Source of the DNA: Blattamonas nauphoetae
Lineage: Eukaryota; Preaxostyla; Oxymonadida
Reading direction: 5' to 3'
NCBI GenBank assembly: GCA_033064195.1
Contig: JARBJD010000035.1
Span: 310,001 to 374,000 of the forward strand
Length of the DNA stretch: 64,000 bases
Positions 33,325 to 45,384 of this stretch are shown here, piece after piece; position 1 is the first letter of the stretch; the number at the start of each line of letters is the position of its first letter. Both the position numbers and the translations under genes were made by a program. The notes beneath the pieces were generated by a model. It ran no database searches. It had not been told where the DNA came from and saw only the letters and a list, made by a program, of their open reading frames with translations.

Positions 33325-36300
33325 TCACTGACTTCCACATCTTCGCCGGCTTCTCCGTTTTTGAGGTTTGCAGCGTGAATCGGTGGTGGAGGAGTTGGAA
33401 GGTGAGTCTGTTGGATGGGATGTGGATCCCTTGTAAACGTGGTCGGAGAGGCGTTCTTCTGTTTCTGTGTCGGAGTATGTGCGATTGTCATGCTCTGTGG
33501 GCGACATGTGCTCGGAATGAACTTGTTCGGTTTGTCTCTGAATGTGAAGGTGAGCAGAGTCTGTGCCTGTCGTTCTCTTTGTTTCAGCTTTGCCGTCAGC
33601 TTCTTCCGATGTTTCAACTGAGATGACTTGAGCGGAGTGATCAACAAGATAAACAAGAAGAGAAGTTGAACCGAACTTCTTTCCAATAAATTGAGTGTCG
33701 GTTCCCCACAAGAGAGTGCTGTTCGCAGGTTGTGCCAGGCCAGTTGTCTTCCACTGCGACGGAACAATCAAGTTCTCCAGATTCGAGCCCGACACGAACA
33801 CGGCAGATCCAAGCTTGTTCACTCCACACGAATATCCAGAGAACGACGCATCCACTTTCAGTGATGAAGACGACGATCCAGTTCCGAACACAATCGACAG
33901 TGCTCCTCCATTCAGATCTGATGAACACGACGAGAATGAGGAGGAGGTGATTGTGATAGTGTTTGAGGTCAGAGTCGCAGAGATCACTGAACCAAAGACA
34001 GACGACGAGAAGCTAGTGAATGAGCAGCCTTGAACTGACAGAGAACCGAGCAGTGTGACGGTACTTGTCAGGGTGAGCGTTCCTTTCTCCAGAGACAACT
34101 GCCCAGTGTCGACAACGGTGACAACATCATCCACACTCGACGTCTTCATCTCGACAGCGAGTGCCAGCATGTTCACCTTTGTCGATAGCGGTAGAGGAGA
34201 GTCCATCAGCGCCTTCTGTCCATTCACACTCAGTTGTTTGAAACTCTCGCCGATCGTCGCGAAAGTGAGCTCGACTCGTCCAGACTGTGCATGGTCCTCG
34301 CTATCCACACGAACATGGACATCGGCACCGGCTGAGTGGGGGTACCAGAAGTAGCTGAGGTGCTGCGACACTCCATCCACTTCTGACCCGAATGCGAGTC
34401 TTCTGTCTGCGAGGGGAATGAAGTGTCCCGCTGGTTGTTTGAATCTGTCGAACGAGTGTTCGTTCAGTTCGGTTGACACGTTCGGGCATCGAAGCGAGAT
34501 GGCATCACCAAACAATGAAGTGCTTCGGCAGGATGCGAACGTCGTCGCTTGGTCAATCGCAAAGGAGAATGTTGTCGATGTTTCAACGGCCAATCCACCG
34601 CCTCTCCGACCCGCCGAACAGTCCGAAAACTGACACGAGACGAGCGAGACTGCATTCTCAATCAACAAACACACTCCGCCTCCATCGTCCTTCGCACTGC
34701 ATCCAACACATTTCACTCTCAACAACGTCGTCGCTTTCTGCGTGGAATTGCTGTTGTACATGACAAGCCCTCCAGCTGACCCTGCTGAAGCGGAACAATT
34801 CTTGAATGTCACATCTGTGAGTGTCGCACCGTTAGAATGGGAGAGATCAATCCCTCCACCATTCCCCGCTGGAGCCGTACAGTCGGTCAGCAGCAGACTG
34901 GCCAGTGAGAATGCGACGAGATTCGTGAGTGACATCGCTCCGCCCCAACCGGATTGCGAAGAGCAGTTCGTTACGTTCGAGTTTTGGACGATGAATTCCG
35001 AATTCACAATTTCTGGTTCGATGAACGCGCGAAGTGCACCGGCGATGTGAGCTGATGTGCAATCGGTGAAGTTGTATGCGAGGACTGATAGTTTCTTGAA
35101 CTGCACACAATGCATGCCTCCACCACGAAACGACTCACATTTTGAGAACGAGCATCTATCCACAGTGGCCTGTGAGTCTGTCAGATCCAGGCGCAGTCCG
35201 CCTCCGAAACCAACGTCTGCAGCAGCGATGCATTTGACGAAGGAGCAGGACGTGATTGTTGTTGAATGGGTGATGTTGACCACCATGCATCCACCTCCAT
35301 TCTTGGCTGAGGGATGCTTCGTCAATTCGGTCGAGAACAAGCCCGCCTGTGTGTTTATCTGTCACAGCCGTGCAGGCCTCGAAGAGACAGTTTGTCATTG
35401 TCACTGTCTTGTTTTCGGCGATTCTCATTCCACCTCCGAGTCTCGACGTGCATCCTTTGAACATGACATCTTTGACGACACTGGTGACGACCTGCCGAAG
35501 ATAGCAGCCTCCGCCTTGGGCTGGTGCATTACACGCATCAAACGTGCAGTTGTCCATGAGGATGCTGAGCCCCTGATGGAACCGAAGTCCTCCTCTGCCA
35601 CCCGTCGTGGCATTACAGACACATTTTGTGAAAGAACACTCTGAGATGATCATGGGACCAGTGGGCTGGTTTACAAGGATAGCGGCTGCTGCCCAATCAC
35701 CAACATGTGTCATGTTGGTGAAGGTGCAGAGAGCGAAAGCAATCTGTGCAGACGCGACTGGATGGGGGAAGTGATAGTCGAGGACGGATGTGGTGACTTG
35801 CTGCCCAACGAATTGGTCGGTCATGGTTTGAATGGTAGTCGATTCTGATGCTAACAAATTCTCCAACATGGGTATCAAACCTGGAGATATGCAGAAAACA
35901 TTGTATATCACCTGTGTCAGCGTTAATTTAATCCCAGACACGCCCAATGCGTTGTACAGAGGCACATGGACGGCCGAGAGGTGATCGTACGCGTGGTGGC
36001 AGAGCAATCATTCGATGCAGTTTTTGGGAAAGATCATGACTCGAGTGTCTTTTGTGACTCCAAAATAGGAGAAGGTGGCGAAAGTCTCGTTGATCAGGAG
36101 TTGGAATTGGACTCCGTTGAAGTATCTCCAGCCAACCCACTTTTCTTGCTCGTCACGAAGGCGGAATCCATTCAGGTCGTGGTTAGGCAGGGTATTGATA
36201 TGGTTGTCTCCCCATTTCATCATTGTGGCCACACTATCTGGAATTGTTGGTGAATGAGTTCGAGACAAATCAATGGAGATGAGGATTGAAAGATGATAAT

Positions 36301-36370
36301 GATCCTTGATATCGCCCACATTGATTTTGTGGAGGATAGTGGTTGCTATATAGCCGGTTGTGTGGTCCAA
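33325..36370 (-). pseudogene. Parallel beta-helix repeat surface protein gene with broken frame
   Basis: About 1,000 codons of a pectin-lyase-like beta-helix protein. Repeats are plain: CSFTKCVCNATTGGRGGLRF, CTFDACNAPAQGGGCYL, CLFEACTA, CSFVKCIAAADVGFGGGLRL, CSFSKCESFRGGGMHC, LLTDCTAPAGNGGGIDL, CQFSDCSAGRRGGGLAV. Each is a C-x-F-x-x-C rung followed by a Gly-rich turn, as in large oxymonad-type secreted or membrane repeat proteins. The reading frame has an in-frame TGA at 36008-36010 and a one-base shift near 35310-35330, where GGLVLDRIDEASLS must change frame to reach KNGGGCMVVNITHS. No introns explain these. The C-terminal end lacks the expected membrane helix. Either a decaying family member or two read errors. 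Confidence 0.7.
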
Positions 36371-37768
36371 AGTATGTTAGATTGATAAAAATTGTTGTTT
36401 TCTTGGAGATGGTTTGATAAACTTGTAGCGTTCGAATGGATTGCGATTGATCATGATGACGTGAACAGACACTCGGTGGTCAAACAACTGGCGATACCAA
36501 ATCGTTCCAAAGAGATAATCATCACGGAACGCACGGTCGAGATTTAGATCAAGCCCATTTTCTGTACTATGACGGGATCATTTGATCAAAATCTCGATTA
36601 TGTAGCAGATTATTCTGATAAAAATGAGATGAGAACAATACCGACCTCTTCGTCGTTCAATTGTCGTGTGCGATCTTGACGAGCCAAAACAGGCATCCAG
36701 AACAAAGGCGAATGGGAGGTGATGAGCACTATCCTTTGAGAAATGTGAGAGAAATGTTGAATCAAACGATGATTCAAATCAACCCTGAATGTTTTAATCC
36801 GGCGAATGATTCCAAACTATTGTCTCGACTCTTTTGTTTGCTCCAATTTCTGAATCATGTATCAGATTTTCATCATTTTCATGTTGGGGAATTCTTGTCG
36901 AAACTCGTTTTGATAGCTTCTCAACGAGGACTCCTCCTTGATTGAGACAGGTGATAAATGATGGGGGAGATCTTCTTCTTAACTAACATAGCTCGACGAG
37001 TTCAGAAACGGATCGGACCGGCAAACTTGACCTGAAATGATGAAGGATAATTCAGAAATGTAAAACGAAGTTCAGAAATGAAAACAGATACTTCAGATTG
37101 AAAGAACGGTTGATCAGACGCAAAAGTGCATTACAAATCTAATCTTTTGGTGTTCCCAATTGAGTGAGAATTTTTGTTGTCAAGAAAGAAGTGCATGAAA
37201 ATAGGTTTTTTGAGGATTTCTCCGGATCGCGTGGGAGGAAAATTCGAAACTTAACTTTTTTCTTTGTTTAACCAAAAATGTTTAATCTAGCAAAAAGCAC
37301 GAATTGTTGAAATTGAACGAATTGGTGACGCCACAATCACTCAAAAACACGTTTCTCTGACAATATTCATCACAGTTGATTCGCAGGTTGTGTGGATGAA
37401 ATTTCTGAAGAGTTTTCTCACATTGTTGTTTCTTTCATTTCCTCATTTTCGAAGAATTCTGAAAACCAGGAACTGCTATTGGATTCTGAAAGGGGAAGAG
37501 TTAGTCGAACTCATATCAGAAGAGGACGATCACTTTAAATTCATCATTCAAAATCTCTCAGTGTACATACATGACGATAGAGGACAGTTACCATCAGTCA
37601 TTGACAAAAGTTCCTGGCAGAGCCCGATCTCTGGAACCAGGAACTGTCCAGTTGCTATGTCTCTGAATCGCGTTCGTCCTCCCATTTGTCAAGTCATCTC
37701 ACATCCCCCATCAACCATTCATTCAACCCACTTCATCGTTGTCTTTTTTCAGTCACCGAGAACTAATA
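36371..37768. other. AT-rich intergenic stretch without a supported gene
   Basis: Only short frames occur. The longest, 36661-36945 on the plus strand (REMLNQTMIQINPECFNP, then LFCLLQFLNHVSDF), looks helical and could be an exon remnant of a helical-repeat protein, but no start, splice sites or neighbours support it. A second, 37390-37791, runs into the TA-flanked element and is not believed. Nothing else stands out. Confidence 0.5.
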
Positions 37769-38301
37769 GTGCTGTCACAAAAGCGCTGTAATTCCTTAAA
37801 CCGCCATAAATCGAGATTTTTTCTGAGAAATGTTGTTTTGGTGAGAAAATAATACTGAAACAATTTTGGAGCTAAAGACCCATTATTGGGTCCTGTAGCC
37901 TCATTTAGTAGAATGAATACAAAAACCGTGACTTTTGCGACGTCATTTCTCCACAACCAACTATCTGTATTGAACCAAATAAAATACATTCTAGAAACTA
38001 TGGGTTTTTCGATTTTTTTCCAGATACCCATCATTTTTTGCCGATGTTTTTCTAAAATGTTCGGATCATCAAAAAAAGTGTCTGGGAAAAATTTCATGTC
38101 AATTGATTCACTGGTTGTTGAGATATTGCCAAAAACAATTGTGAAAAATGATACTTTTCAAGTACAAGGCGGTTTTCTCAATGAGTAGTCCGAGATTTTT
38201 TTCAAAATTTTATTTTTTCTTAGTTGGACGATATCCATCAGATTCTGGGAAAATCTCGACTAATACCGGTTTAGTGAATTTCGGCGCTTTTGTGACAGCT
38301 C
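37769..38301. mobile_element. 533-bp TA-flanked MITE-like element
   Basis: Ends are inverted repeats of about 36 bp: left GTGCTGTCACAAAAGCGC, right (reverse complement) GAGCTGTCACAAAAGCGC, followed inward by AATTC and TAAACCG in both. TA dinucleotides sit immediately outside (37767-37768 and 38302-38303), as expected of Tc1/mariner insertion. The interior is AT-rich and non-coding, with a small palindrome around GACCCATTATTGGGTC. Its right edge is 5 bp from the left TA of the 5.3-kb element, so one probably inserted beside the other. Confidence 0.8.
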
Positions 38302-38308
38302 TATAATA

Positions 38309-41300
38309 GTGCCCGGATAAACCCGCGCAAAATACATAAACCCGCGCAAAATCCATTTTATCAAAAAGCATGATGAATCAATTCCGGTTATCTCGAATTT
38401 CACTCCTTTTAACTCACAAACACTTCATTACCAAGTGATTTCAAATGAACTTTTTATTTCTGGTTTGATCTTAATTGAATTCTTCAAAAGTTGGTAAATT
38501 GAATTGAAACGGTGTGTGAAATGATGAAACAATGGCGAAATGAAACCGTCAATGCTTGTTTGTCAGATAGAGGCGTTTCCCGATATTTTTTTTGCGTAGC
38601 TTTGTTCAGTGCAAAATCGATGTTTGATTCCTCCTCTACTCCGCTACTTGACTCGTTTGTTGTGATATTCCTCTGGGAGACTGTTTCGAATGCTTTTCCA
38701 GTCAAATCAAGCGGCATCGACGAGTATTTTGAGTCATGACTGTGGTTTTGATGCATGATCCACCTTCCTTTCACCATTCAATGTGATCAGACGCGACGAG
38801 GCCAATTGAACGAAATGGAGCAACGATGCCAGCAACGAAGCGAGCACAGAAACACACCTGCCAATTCAGCGAGGGCACTGACCCTGCCTCTCCTCTTCTG
38901 GTCGAAGACAGTTGTCGCGTACTTCACTTCATCGATTGTCTTCGTTGCAAGATCGTCAGTTCCAACGACTGGCTTGACAACCGTTCCAGGAAGTCCTTGA
39001 CCAATGCATTTGAAGAATCCTTTCGCTCCTTCTCGCTGGGCGCTTCGCACAGGATCGACAAACACGCCAGTGAGACCAGTTTCCATACCCTTTCCGAATG
39101 CCTTGAATCCTCGTGCGAGTGATTGGACATGGTGCTGGAGAGGAGAGAATGAGGAGAATGAGAAGAGGCACACTCGCTGTCCTTTGGTCATTTCTTTGGC
39201 TCTCTTTTCTTTGTAGTCGTCGTTGAAGGAGAGGCCATCACTGAAGAAGGAAGCGATGAAGAGGGAAGAATGACAATGAGGGTGGACGAGACAAACCGGG
39301 TGCCTCTGTTCACACCATCTTTCGAGTCGTAATACATATGCTTCACGTCTTGTTTCATGTTTGTCAGATGTCCACTGGGATCACCGATGATGGAGAGAGA
39401 TGGACAGCATGCCAATTTTCTGTATCAGTTGCGATAAGAAGTGGAGCTGATGGACGAGACGAGTTGGTGCATGCTGAGAGTGGACGAGGATGAGAAGAAG
39501 AAGGAACAGACCTGGCGGTGAGGTTTGTGGCGAAGAATCCGCTGAAATGCATCTCCTTCTATTCTATGTTGACCAACGCTGAGACAATGTCGACGAGACA
39601 AGTTAAGCCCACAATCGACGAGATCTTGCCGAACAGGTTCTTCATCATGACGTTCTCTGTCTTCCCGTTTAAGTCCTTGTTCTTCTTCCCTCCGTCCTTC
39701 ACTTCCTTTTTTCTTTGCGGTCTTTCCGCTGTTCTTTGACTTTCGACGATGAGGTGAGATCATCGTAGTCGTCGGATTTCTGAAAGTGGGAGAAGAGAAA
39801 ACGGAAAAGTGATGAATGAGAAAAGAAAAGAGACGAATAGTACAAGAAAAGTGATGAATGAGACAAGAACACACTGACTAAGAGCCCTGCATCAAGTTGA
39901 TTGTCGCCACGATGCAGATTGGTTGAATGGCAAAGTCCTCAAAATAGAACACAAGATCCCTCTCAGGAGTGAGGCGGGGACTGCATCCAGTGGATGAGAT
40001 GAGCTTATCCTTCCCGTTTCGAGCCAGACGAGGGTGTCATCTGGATGGATGAGTCCATCAGCTGAAGAGAGACTTTTCTGCTTCTTTCGGTTGGCCTGAC
40101 AGTGTCTCGACGAAGGAGACCTGCAGGCAACTGGTCTTGTTTCGTGCAAAGAGGGTTGTCCTTCCTGATGGGGCACCCACAACGTTCTGAGGAGCAGCAG
40201 CGGTATCGGCTTATGACTCGAGACGAGGCTGAAGCAGCTCGACAAGTTCGAGGACAGCGTTGATTACACCAAAGGCGAGTCTGATGTCGGTGCAGTTCAG
40301 TTTCAGAGCCATTTCGTTTTCCACATCCGCTCGAAGGTCAACCCACGAGAGCGAGTAAGGTGTGGGAGCCGGCTGCGATTGTGCTTTGGAGGGCTGTGAA
40401 GAGAGCAGAGCGGAGGCAGACGGTGAGAGTGACTCTGTTTTGGATATCTGAGATCGCTGGGAAGCAATGATCCAGATTCTTCGTCCTGACACCAACAGTC
40501 TGAGCACGGATCGACTCGACACTCTCGCTGGCAGTGTCGGAAAAGAATGAAGTCTGTCCCGAGAACGATGGATGCTCCAGATCTTGGAGGAGAGGGAAGT
40601 GGATGTCGTCGTCTGGAGTGAGAGACCCGATGTAGATAGAGAACTGGCTGAGGATGATGTGGAGGTTGTACTGGTCGATGATCAGAATCTCCTCCTTTCC
40701 TTCGCCGGCAAGATCACTCAGTCCCTGCTGGGCATCTTTAAGAACGGCTCCGAGTTGATGAGGGTTGATAACAGCTGATTTGTCGATTTTGTACATCTTC
40801 TGATCGAGAGCTGTTTTCATTGCGAGCTCTCCGACCTTCACGCAGAGGAAGTGAGTGGCGTTGTAAGCTGATTGAGGGATGAGGATTTCTGGGGCCTGCA
40901 TCGTCACATCGAAGTACGGTGCGAGCATCTGAACTTCAGTCGGGGCTTCGAGTTCGAGGCTGATGTTGATGAGATCGTCGGGAACGACGAGTGCGGGCAT
41001 TTCTGGGACGTTGAAGACGATGAAGAAGTTGGCGAGCTCTTCGACAAACGAGCGGATCACGAAGAGTTGGAACTCGCCGACTTGGGCCAGACAGATTAAG
41101 TTGAATCCGTCGCAGATGTCCACAAAATGACCGTCGACGATTGGAAAGTCCAGAGTAGCGGCTGGAGACTGCCTGTCATCTCCTCCAAAGTGGATGATCT
41201 GCGGGAAGGGAGAGATCACAGCAGACTCGTCTTGCGTCGTTTTGGGGAAAGCAGCGGGGTTGAACACTTCGAGTGAGCCGATCGAGGCGGTTACGGCAGT

Positions 41301-43598
41301 TTGGACAGGAGTGAGGGCGACAGCAGCGTTCACAGCACCAATGAAGAGCGAGCAAATTGGTTTATACTCTCTCTCTCCAAGGCGATGATGGTCGAGCCAA
41401 TTTGCTGGATGACAAAGTTCACAACGTGGAGGACAGTCTGGATCAGCTTGATGTACGTGCTGTGCTTCAAGTTGAGATCCATTCCTTTAATTTTGGCGTC
41501 CACTTCAATCACCGTTCTGTCGTTGTGGTTCTTTTTGTAGTCGCTGTCTTCTGCCTTCTTCAGCATCTTCTTGTCGAGAGGTCTCTCTTTGATGGCCTTC
41601 TCGTTCTTGCCCGGCTTCAGGCCTTCCATTGCCTGTTTGACAGTCAAACTGGCGTCGTCCATCCGAATTGCTGAGTCTGTGCTCAGAAGAACAGACTTCT
41701 CGGCCTCGCTCACGCAATCACAATCGCTCCTGTCTCCACCATCAATCCGATTTTGTTTGAACGGATAACCGACGCGCAAACGTCGGAGAGCCCTGCAGTG
41801 ATGAGTGTCTTTCTGGTCTTTGCAGAGTGTCCTGACTTGGTTATGTCACGAGAAACAGAGTCGATGCCGATGGCGAGCTGTGGGAGGTGAGCTTTGAGAG
41901 CAAGAGACGGGACGAAGAAAGAGGGCTCCTTTTTGTCTTTCTCCTAATCCTTGTCAGCCGGTCCTGTCAACCGACATTCTTCCACAATCTTCAGAATCAC
42001 CGGAATTACGTGAAGGGCTTCTTTGAGAAGAGGGACGAGAATCATCATGAGATCTCGCAGCCCACCCTCAGCGATGCTCACAAAACTTCACTCAGATCAA
42101 CTCTCGGCGTTGTTGCTGCAGAGTACTCGTTCATCAGCTCGTTTCTGATTGCGTCGAGTGTCGTGGGAGGAGCGGCAGTGTCGAATGAATGCGAGAGCGG
42201 CCAGTAATACGGGGCAGCTGCTCAGTCTTTCACAGCCAGCAGACGGTTGATACCAAAGTTCTCATCGTCTTCGGAGTCTTCGTTTTCATCTTCGGCGTCA
42301 CTGTCGTCGTCAATGTTCTCTTTGACCTCCTTCTCGTCTTGGTTGGCGTCTTCCAATACTCGCATCTTTGCCATGGCATGTGCGATCTTCGCTGCTGTCA
42401 GGACAACATCTACGTCCTCTCGAAATACCCACGCGGAGAACTGGCTTGTTGTGACGATGCTGGTTCCGGTCAGTTGGACCGTCTGCAATCTTCATTGTGT
42501 CCTGCGACGATCAGCAAACTCAGACACGACAGTGTTGACCAACTCTCTGCTTAAATCTGATGTGATGAGGGAGTCGATGAGGATTCCCATATTGCCAACC
42601 TTCCCGCCGTGTGCCATGACAGGAGGATGATGGTGAAGCTGAGCTGGACAGCGATGAAAGAAGGATGTTACACTCGATTTGTCGCTCGTTGAATGTTTCT
42701 CACTTCTGGCTAATCTACGCCGAAAGTATCGTCAAATATGTCTAACTTCTCGACTCCAGAATGCACGTGGACAGATGCGATGGACATGTTGAACTCGCTG
42801 TTGGCGAGATGGAGAGAAGAGAGTCTTTGCCAGAATCTATCTTTTGGGCATCGTTGCCGAAAATTGGGCATACCCCAATTTGTCCATTTTGGGGGAAGGA
42901 TGCATGGTCTGTTGTTCTTGTGATGGCCGAGTAGTGATGCAGTGATTCCCTCGTTCATCACTCTATGGTCGTCCTTGCTATCCAATTTTCGCAGTCCCTC
43001 GTCGCAATGGGCTTGTGTTTCTGGATACCTAGATAGTATTGTTGCAATGGAGCGATTCAGAGTGGAATTGATTCTTTTTCTGGTTGGGAGTAAGATTCGC
43101 GAGATGCTCGGCGAAATTCAAAATAGAACGATTATCGTCGTTCATGTCCATAAAACAATCAATCACACGCATCAGCATGTTTATTACGTCCGCTCCAAGT
43201 GATAGGTTCAGTTTTCCCTCCGACCTTGTTAGTGAAAGAAGTGGAAGGTAGTTGACAGCGTTATCTGAAAAGTTTGATCGAGAGCTGTGTTTTGTTCAGC
43301 GATCTTGGATTGTATCTGAGAGCTAAGATGGCTGGTTCAGCGAGTTCTCGCGTAGTCTGGTGTGAGTGGCAGTTGGGAGGAAGAGGTGTGGAATGTGATA
43401 GTGCACAGTTTCTTATTTTTCAAGTGTTCTGGACAAAAGTGACCCACTTTTTGATTTTGATCTGACTCCCTTTTAATCAATTTCGAGTAACTAGTTCTAA
43501 AAAGTGAAAATATGAGATGGAAGGAATTAATTCATAATGATGATCACTATTTTGGATTTTGCGCGGGTTTATGGATAAAAGCGGGTTTTTGAGGGCAC
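38309..43598. mobile_element. 5.3-kb TIR-bounded element enclosing VPS13-derived sequence (Pack-type candidate)
   Basis: Imperfect terminal inverted repeats of about 110 bp. Outer bases are GTGCCC in both; both ends contain CATAAACCCGCGCAAAAT, then AATTCC and ATCTC at matching spacing. TA lies outside each end (38307-38308, 43599-43600). The interior contains no recognisable transposase but about 4.2 kb of host-type VPS13 sequence. The structure fits a non-autonomous Tc1/mariner-like element that captured a gene piece. An alternative is two separate solo ends that happen to face each other around a native, degraded VPS13 gene. Confidence 0.6.
38787..42985 (-). pseudogene. VPS13: Broken VPS13 fragment with retained intron-like sequence
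   Basis: Pieces in VPS13 order on the minus strand: about 42985-42710 (FNMSIASVHVHSGVEKLDIF), 42488-42222 (VQLTGTSIVTTSQFSAWVF), 41779-41330 (VIEVDAKIKGMDLNLK), 41333-40338 (TASIGSLEVFN, FDVTMQAPEILIPQSAYNAT, IDQYNLHIILS), 40522-40211, and the C-terminal signature at about 39080-38880 (GLTGVFVDPVRSAQREGAKG, FFKCIGQGLPG, VVKPVVGTDDLATKT). VPS13 moves lipids between organelles at contact sites and normally exceeds 3,000 residues. Here the N-terminal chorein part is missing, the middle is much shortened, and the frame changes at least at about 41333, 40450 and 40240. A pyrimidine-rich stretch ending TTTCAG near 39782 looks like a retained intron, so capture was at DNA level. Confidence 0.75.
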
Positions 43599-43636
43599 TA
43601 TAAATTGAAAAGGATTTAGCAAACCGTGGTGCCGCG

Positions 43637-43962
43637 TTGACGTTGCATCGATCAGACAGAAATCAAGTGTCAATCACCGAACATCTCCAAAACCTAAGAT
43701 CAACAATCCAACGATTCCTCTCTATTCACCACAAGGACACTATTGCTGATGAAGCACTTGCCGACCGACCACATCTCGTTTCTGAAGGAACTCGACCGTG
43801 TGGACCTGATTTCATCTTCCAGTTAGACAATCACCCATCGCACAATACCGAAAGAATCCAGATTTCTCACCAATCGAGAAGAAGTTCTCAGCACTGAAGC
43901 GGAACGTGGCAGCTCGGATGCAAGTGGCGATGAAAGCCGGTGGCAGAGCGACAAAACACTGA
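43637..43962 (+). mobile_element. Remnant of a Tc1/mariner-like DDE transposase
   Basis: One frame gives RPHLVSEGTRPCGPDFIFQL then DNHPSHNTE, resembling the second-Asp block (qqDNaPcHta). The next frame gives NPDFSPIEKKFSALKRNVAAR, matching the SPDLNPIE--Ws-LKr block with the catalytic Glu, and ends GGRATKH at a TGA. The two blocks are much closer than in an intact enzyme and in different frames, and the first Asp and DNA-binding domain are absent. It lies 39 bp beyond the right terminus of the 5.3-kb element and could be what is left of its, or a relative's, transposase. Confidence 0.65.
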
Positions 43963-44470
43963 ACCATTCTTATCGGAGACTTTCACCAAATTTGCTTTTT
44001 CCAAATCCTTGCTGTTCATTTCTGAACAATATTTGGGACATCACAGGTCGCAATGGAACAATTTCGAATGACCAAACCGTTTCCTGATATAGGCAAATCT
44101 TTCATCCTAGAAGATAAATTCAATTTTTTTCATAGAGATTCCTGATGTTTTTATCTCCAAGATCGTTTCACTGACCAAGGTGGTGTGATCGAACCATAAT
44201 CGTGTTATTATTAACGAGAGTTAACTCCAACGGACGTTGAACGACTTCGCTGTCTGTGTAGTGCAGCGATCTCATGAATAAATTTACCATCAGCATTCTA
44301 TATACTGTATGTTCTCTCTATTTTGTCATCTCACGTCAGACTTCGATCTTCAGTATCTCCGTCGTTTTGTCACGTTTTTCCTCTTCTATCTCACCTTTTT
44401 GCTCAATTTTCCTTTCTTCTATCTCTCTCTCCCAGCAAGACATCTTCACAGTGCTCAACACTTTCTTATA
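43963..44470. other. Intergenic stretch without a supported gene
   Basis: AT-rich sequence with only short chance frames after the transposase remnant. Inverted repeats matching the nearby elements were not found here. Nothing else is recognised. Confidence 0.5.
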
Positions 44471-44476
44471 TCAATG

Positions 44477-45335
44477 TCACTTCACTCAACCATGAAAAGC
44501 TCAGTGCTTCCCGATCACAAGCCGTGGAAAAACGAAGAGAGATATAACTCGGTGTGCTTTGCCCTCTTTTCTTTTCATCTCTCTGATCGTCTCATCGTCA
44601 ACATCTATGCATCTTCGTTGACAAACGCCACTCCCACTTTTCATCCCTTCCTCCTCCTTCCTTGCCTTCCATTCCTCCCAACTTCTTCATCACTCTCCTT
44701 CTTGTTCCTGCCGGGCGTCACTTATCTCGATAGCTGACTGGGCACACTGACGAAACCATCCAACCCGCTCACGAAGGCTCTTTCCGAAGCAGGATATGTC
44801 GAGCGGAAGGATCTGTACGCAGCTGCCGTGTGCCTCTCTCCCGCCTTCACATTCTTTCGTTTTCTCCCAAGTCCAACATTGTTCGGTATGGAACTTCTTC
44901 CATCACATTCACCATTTTCTCTCCCATCTTCAAATCCTCCACCATCCTCTCCCCTCCTCCCCTCTATCATATCCTCCATTCACTTACTCTCCCCCTCTCT
45001 CAGCATCCAAAGGCGGCATTGTGTGCAAAATCACAGTCCCGACTGTTTCACTCAGCGGTGTGTCTCATATCCGTCACATCTCGTTCTGAGCCCTTTCTTA
45101 CCATTCATCTCGCTCTCCCTTCCCTCGCGTTATTCTCCCTCTTTTCTCGTCCTCCGCAGTCCCCCGCAAGTGGAGAGACACTTCGCTCGTCAAGTTCTAC
45201 ACATACCGTGGCTGTGACCACATGGACATCATTCAAGATGCCGTCCCCATTTCCCGTATTTTGGACATCGTTGCGCCTGCGACTGTCGAAGAAATGGATT
45301 ATGAGAACTCACTCAACCCTCCCGACAATTTTTAG
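44477..45335 (+). CDS. Possible small multi-exon protein, unrecognised
   Basis: Candidate exons: MSLHSTMKSSVLPDHKPW to a GT near 44550; ALSEAGYVERKDLYAAAV near 44780-44835; SKGGIVCKITVPTVSLS near 45005-45056, which splices in frame to VPRKWRDTSLVKFYTYRGCD, DHMDIIQDAVPISRILDIV and EMDYENSLNPPDNF with a TAG at 45333-45335. The long pyrimidine-rich tracts between them look like introns ending in AG. The last two exons join cleanly; the earlier joins are uncertain. The protein is not recognised. Confidence 0.4.
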
Positions 45336-45384
45336 CCGTCTCTGTCAACCCACCACACCTTAATCCTCCATCTACTCCTTGATA

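Noticed and set aside
37390-37791. Plus-strand frame starting with a hydrophobic, signal-like stretch
   Set aside because: It runs out of the intergenic DNA into the terminal inverted repeat of the 533-bp element, has no homology I recognise and no splice or neighbour support.
38309-43598. Polinton/Maverick or LTR-type element for the TIR-bounded region
   Set aside because: It is far too short, has no capsid, polymerase, integrase or reverse-transcriptase sequence, and TA flanks point to a cut-and-paste DNA transposon.
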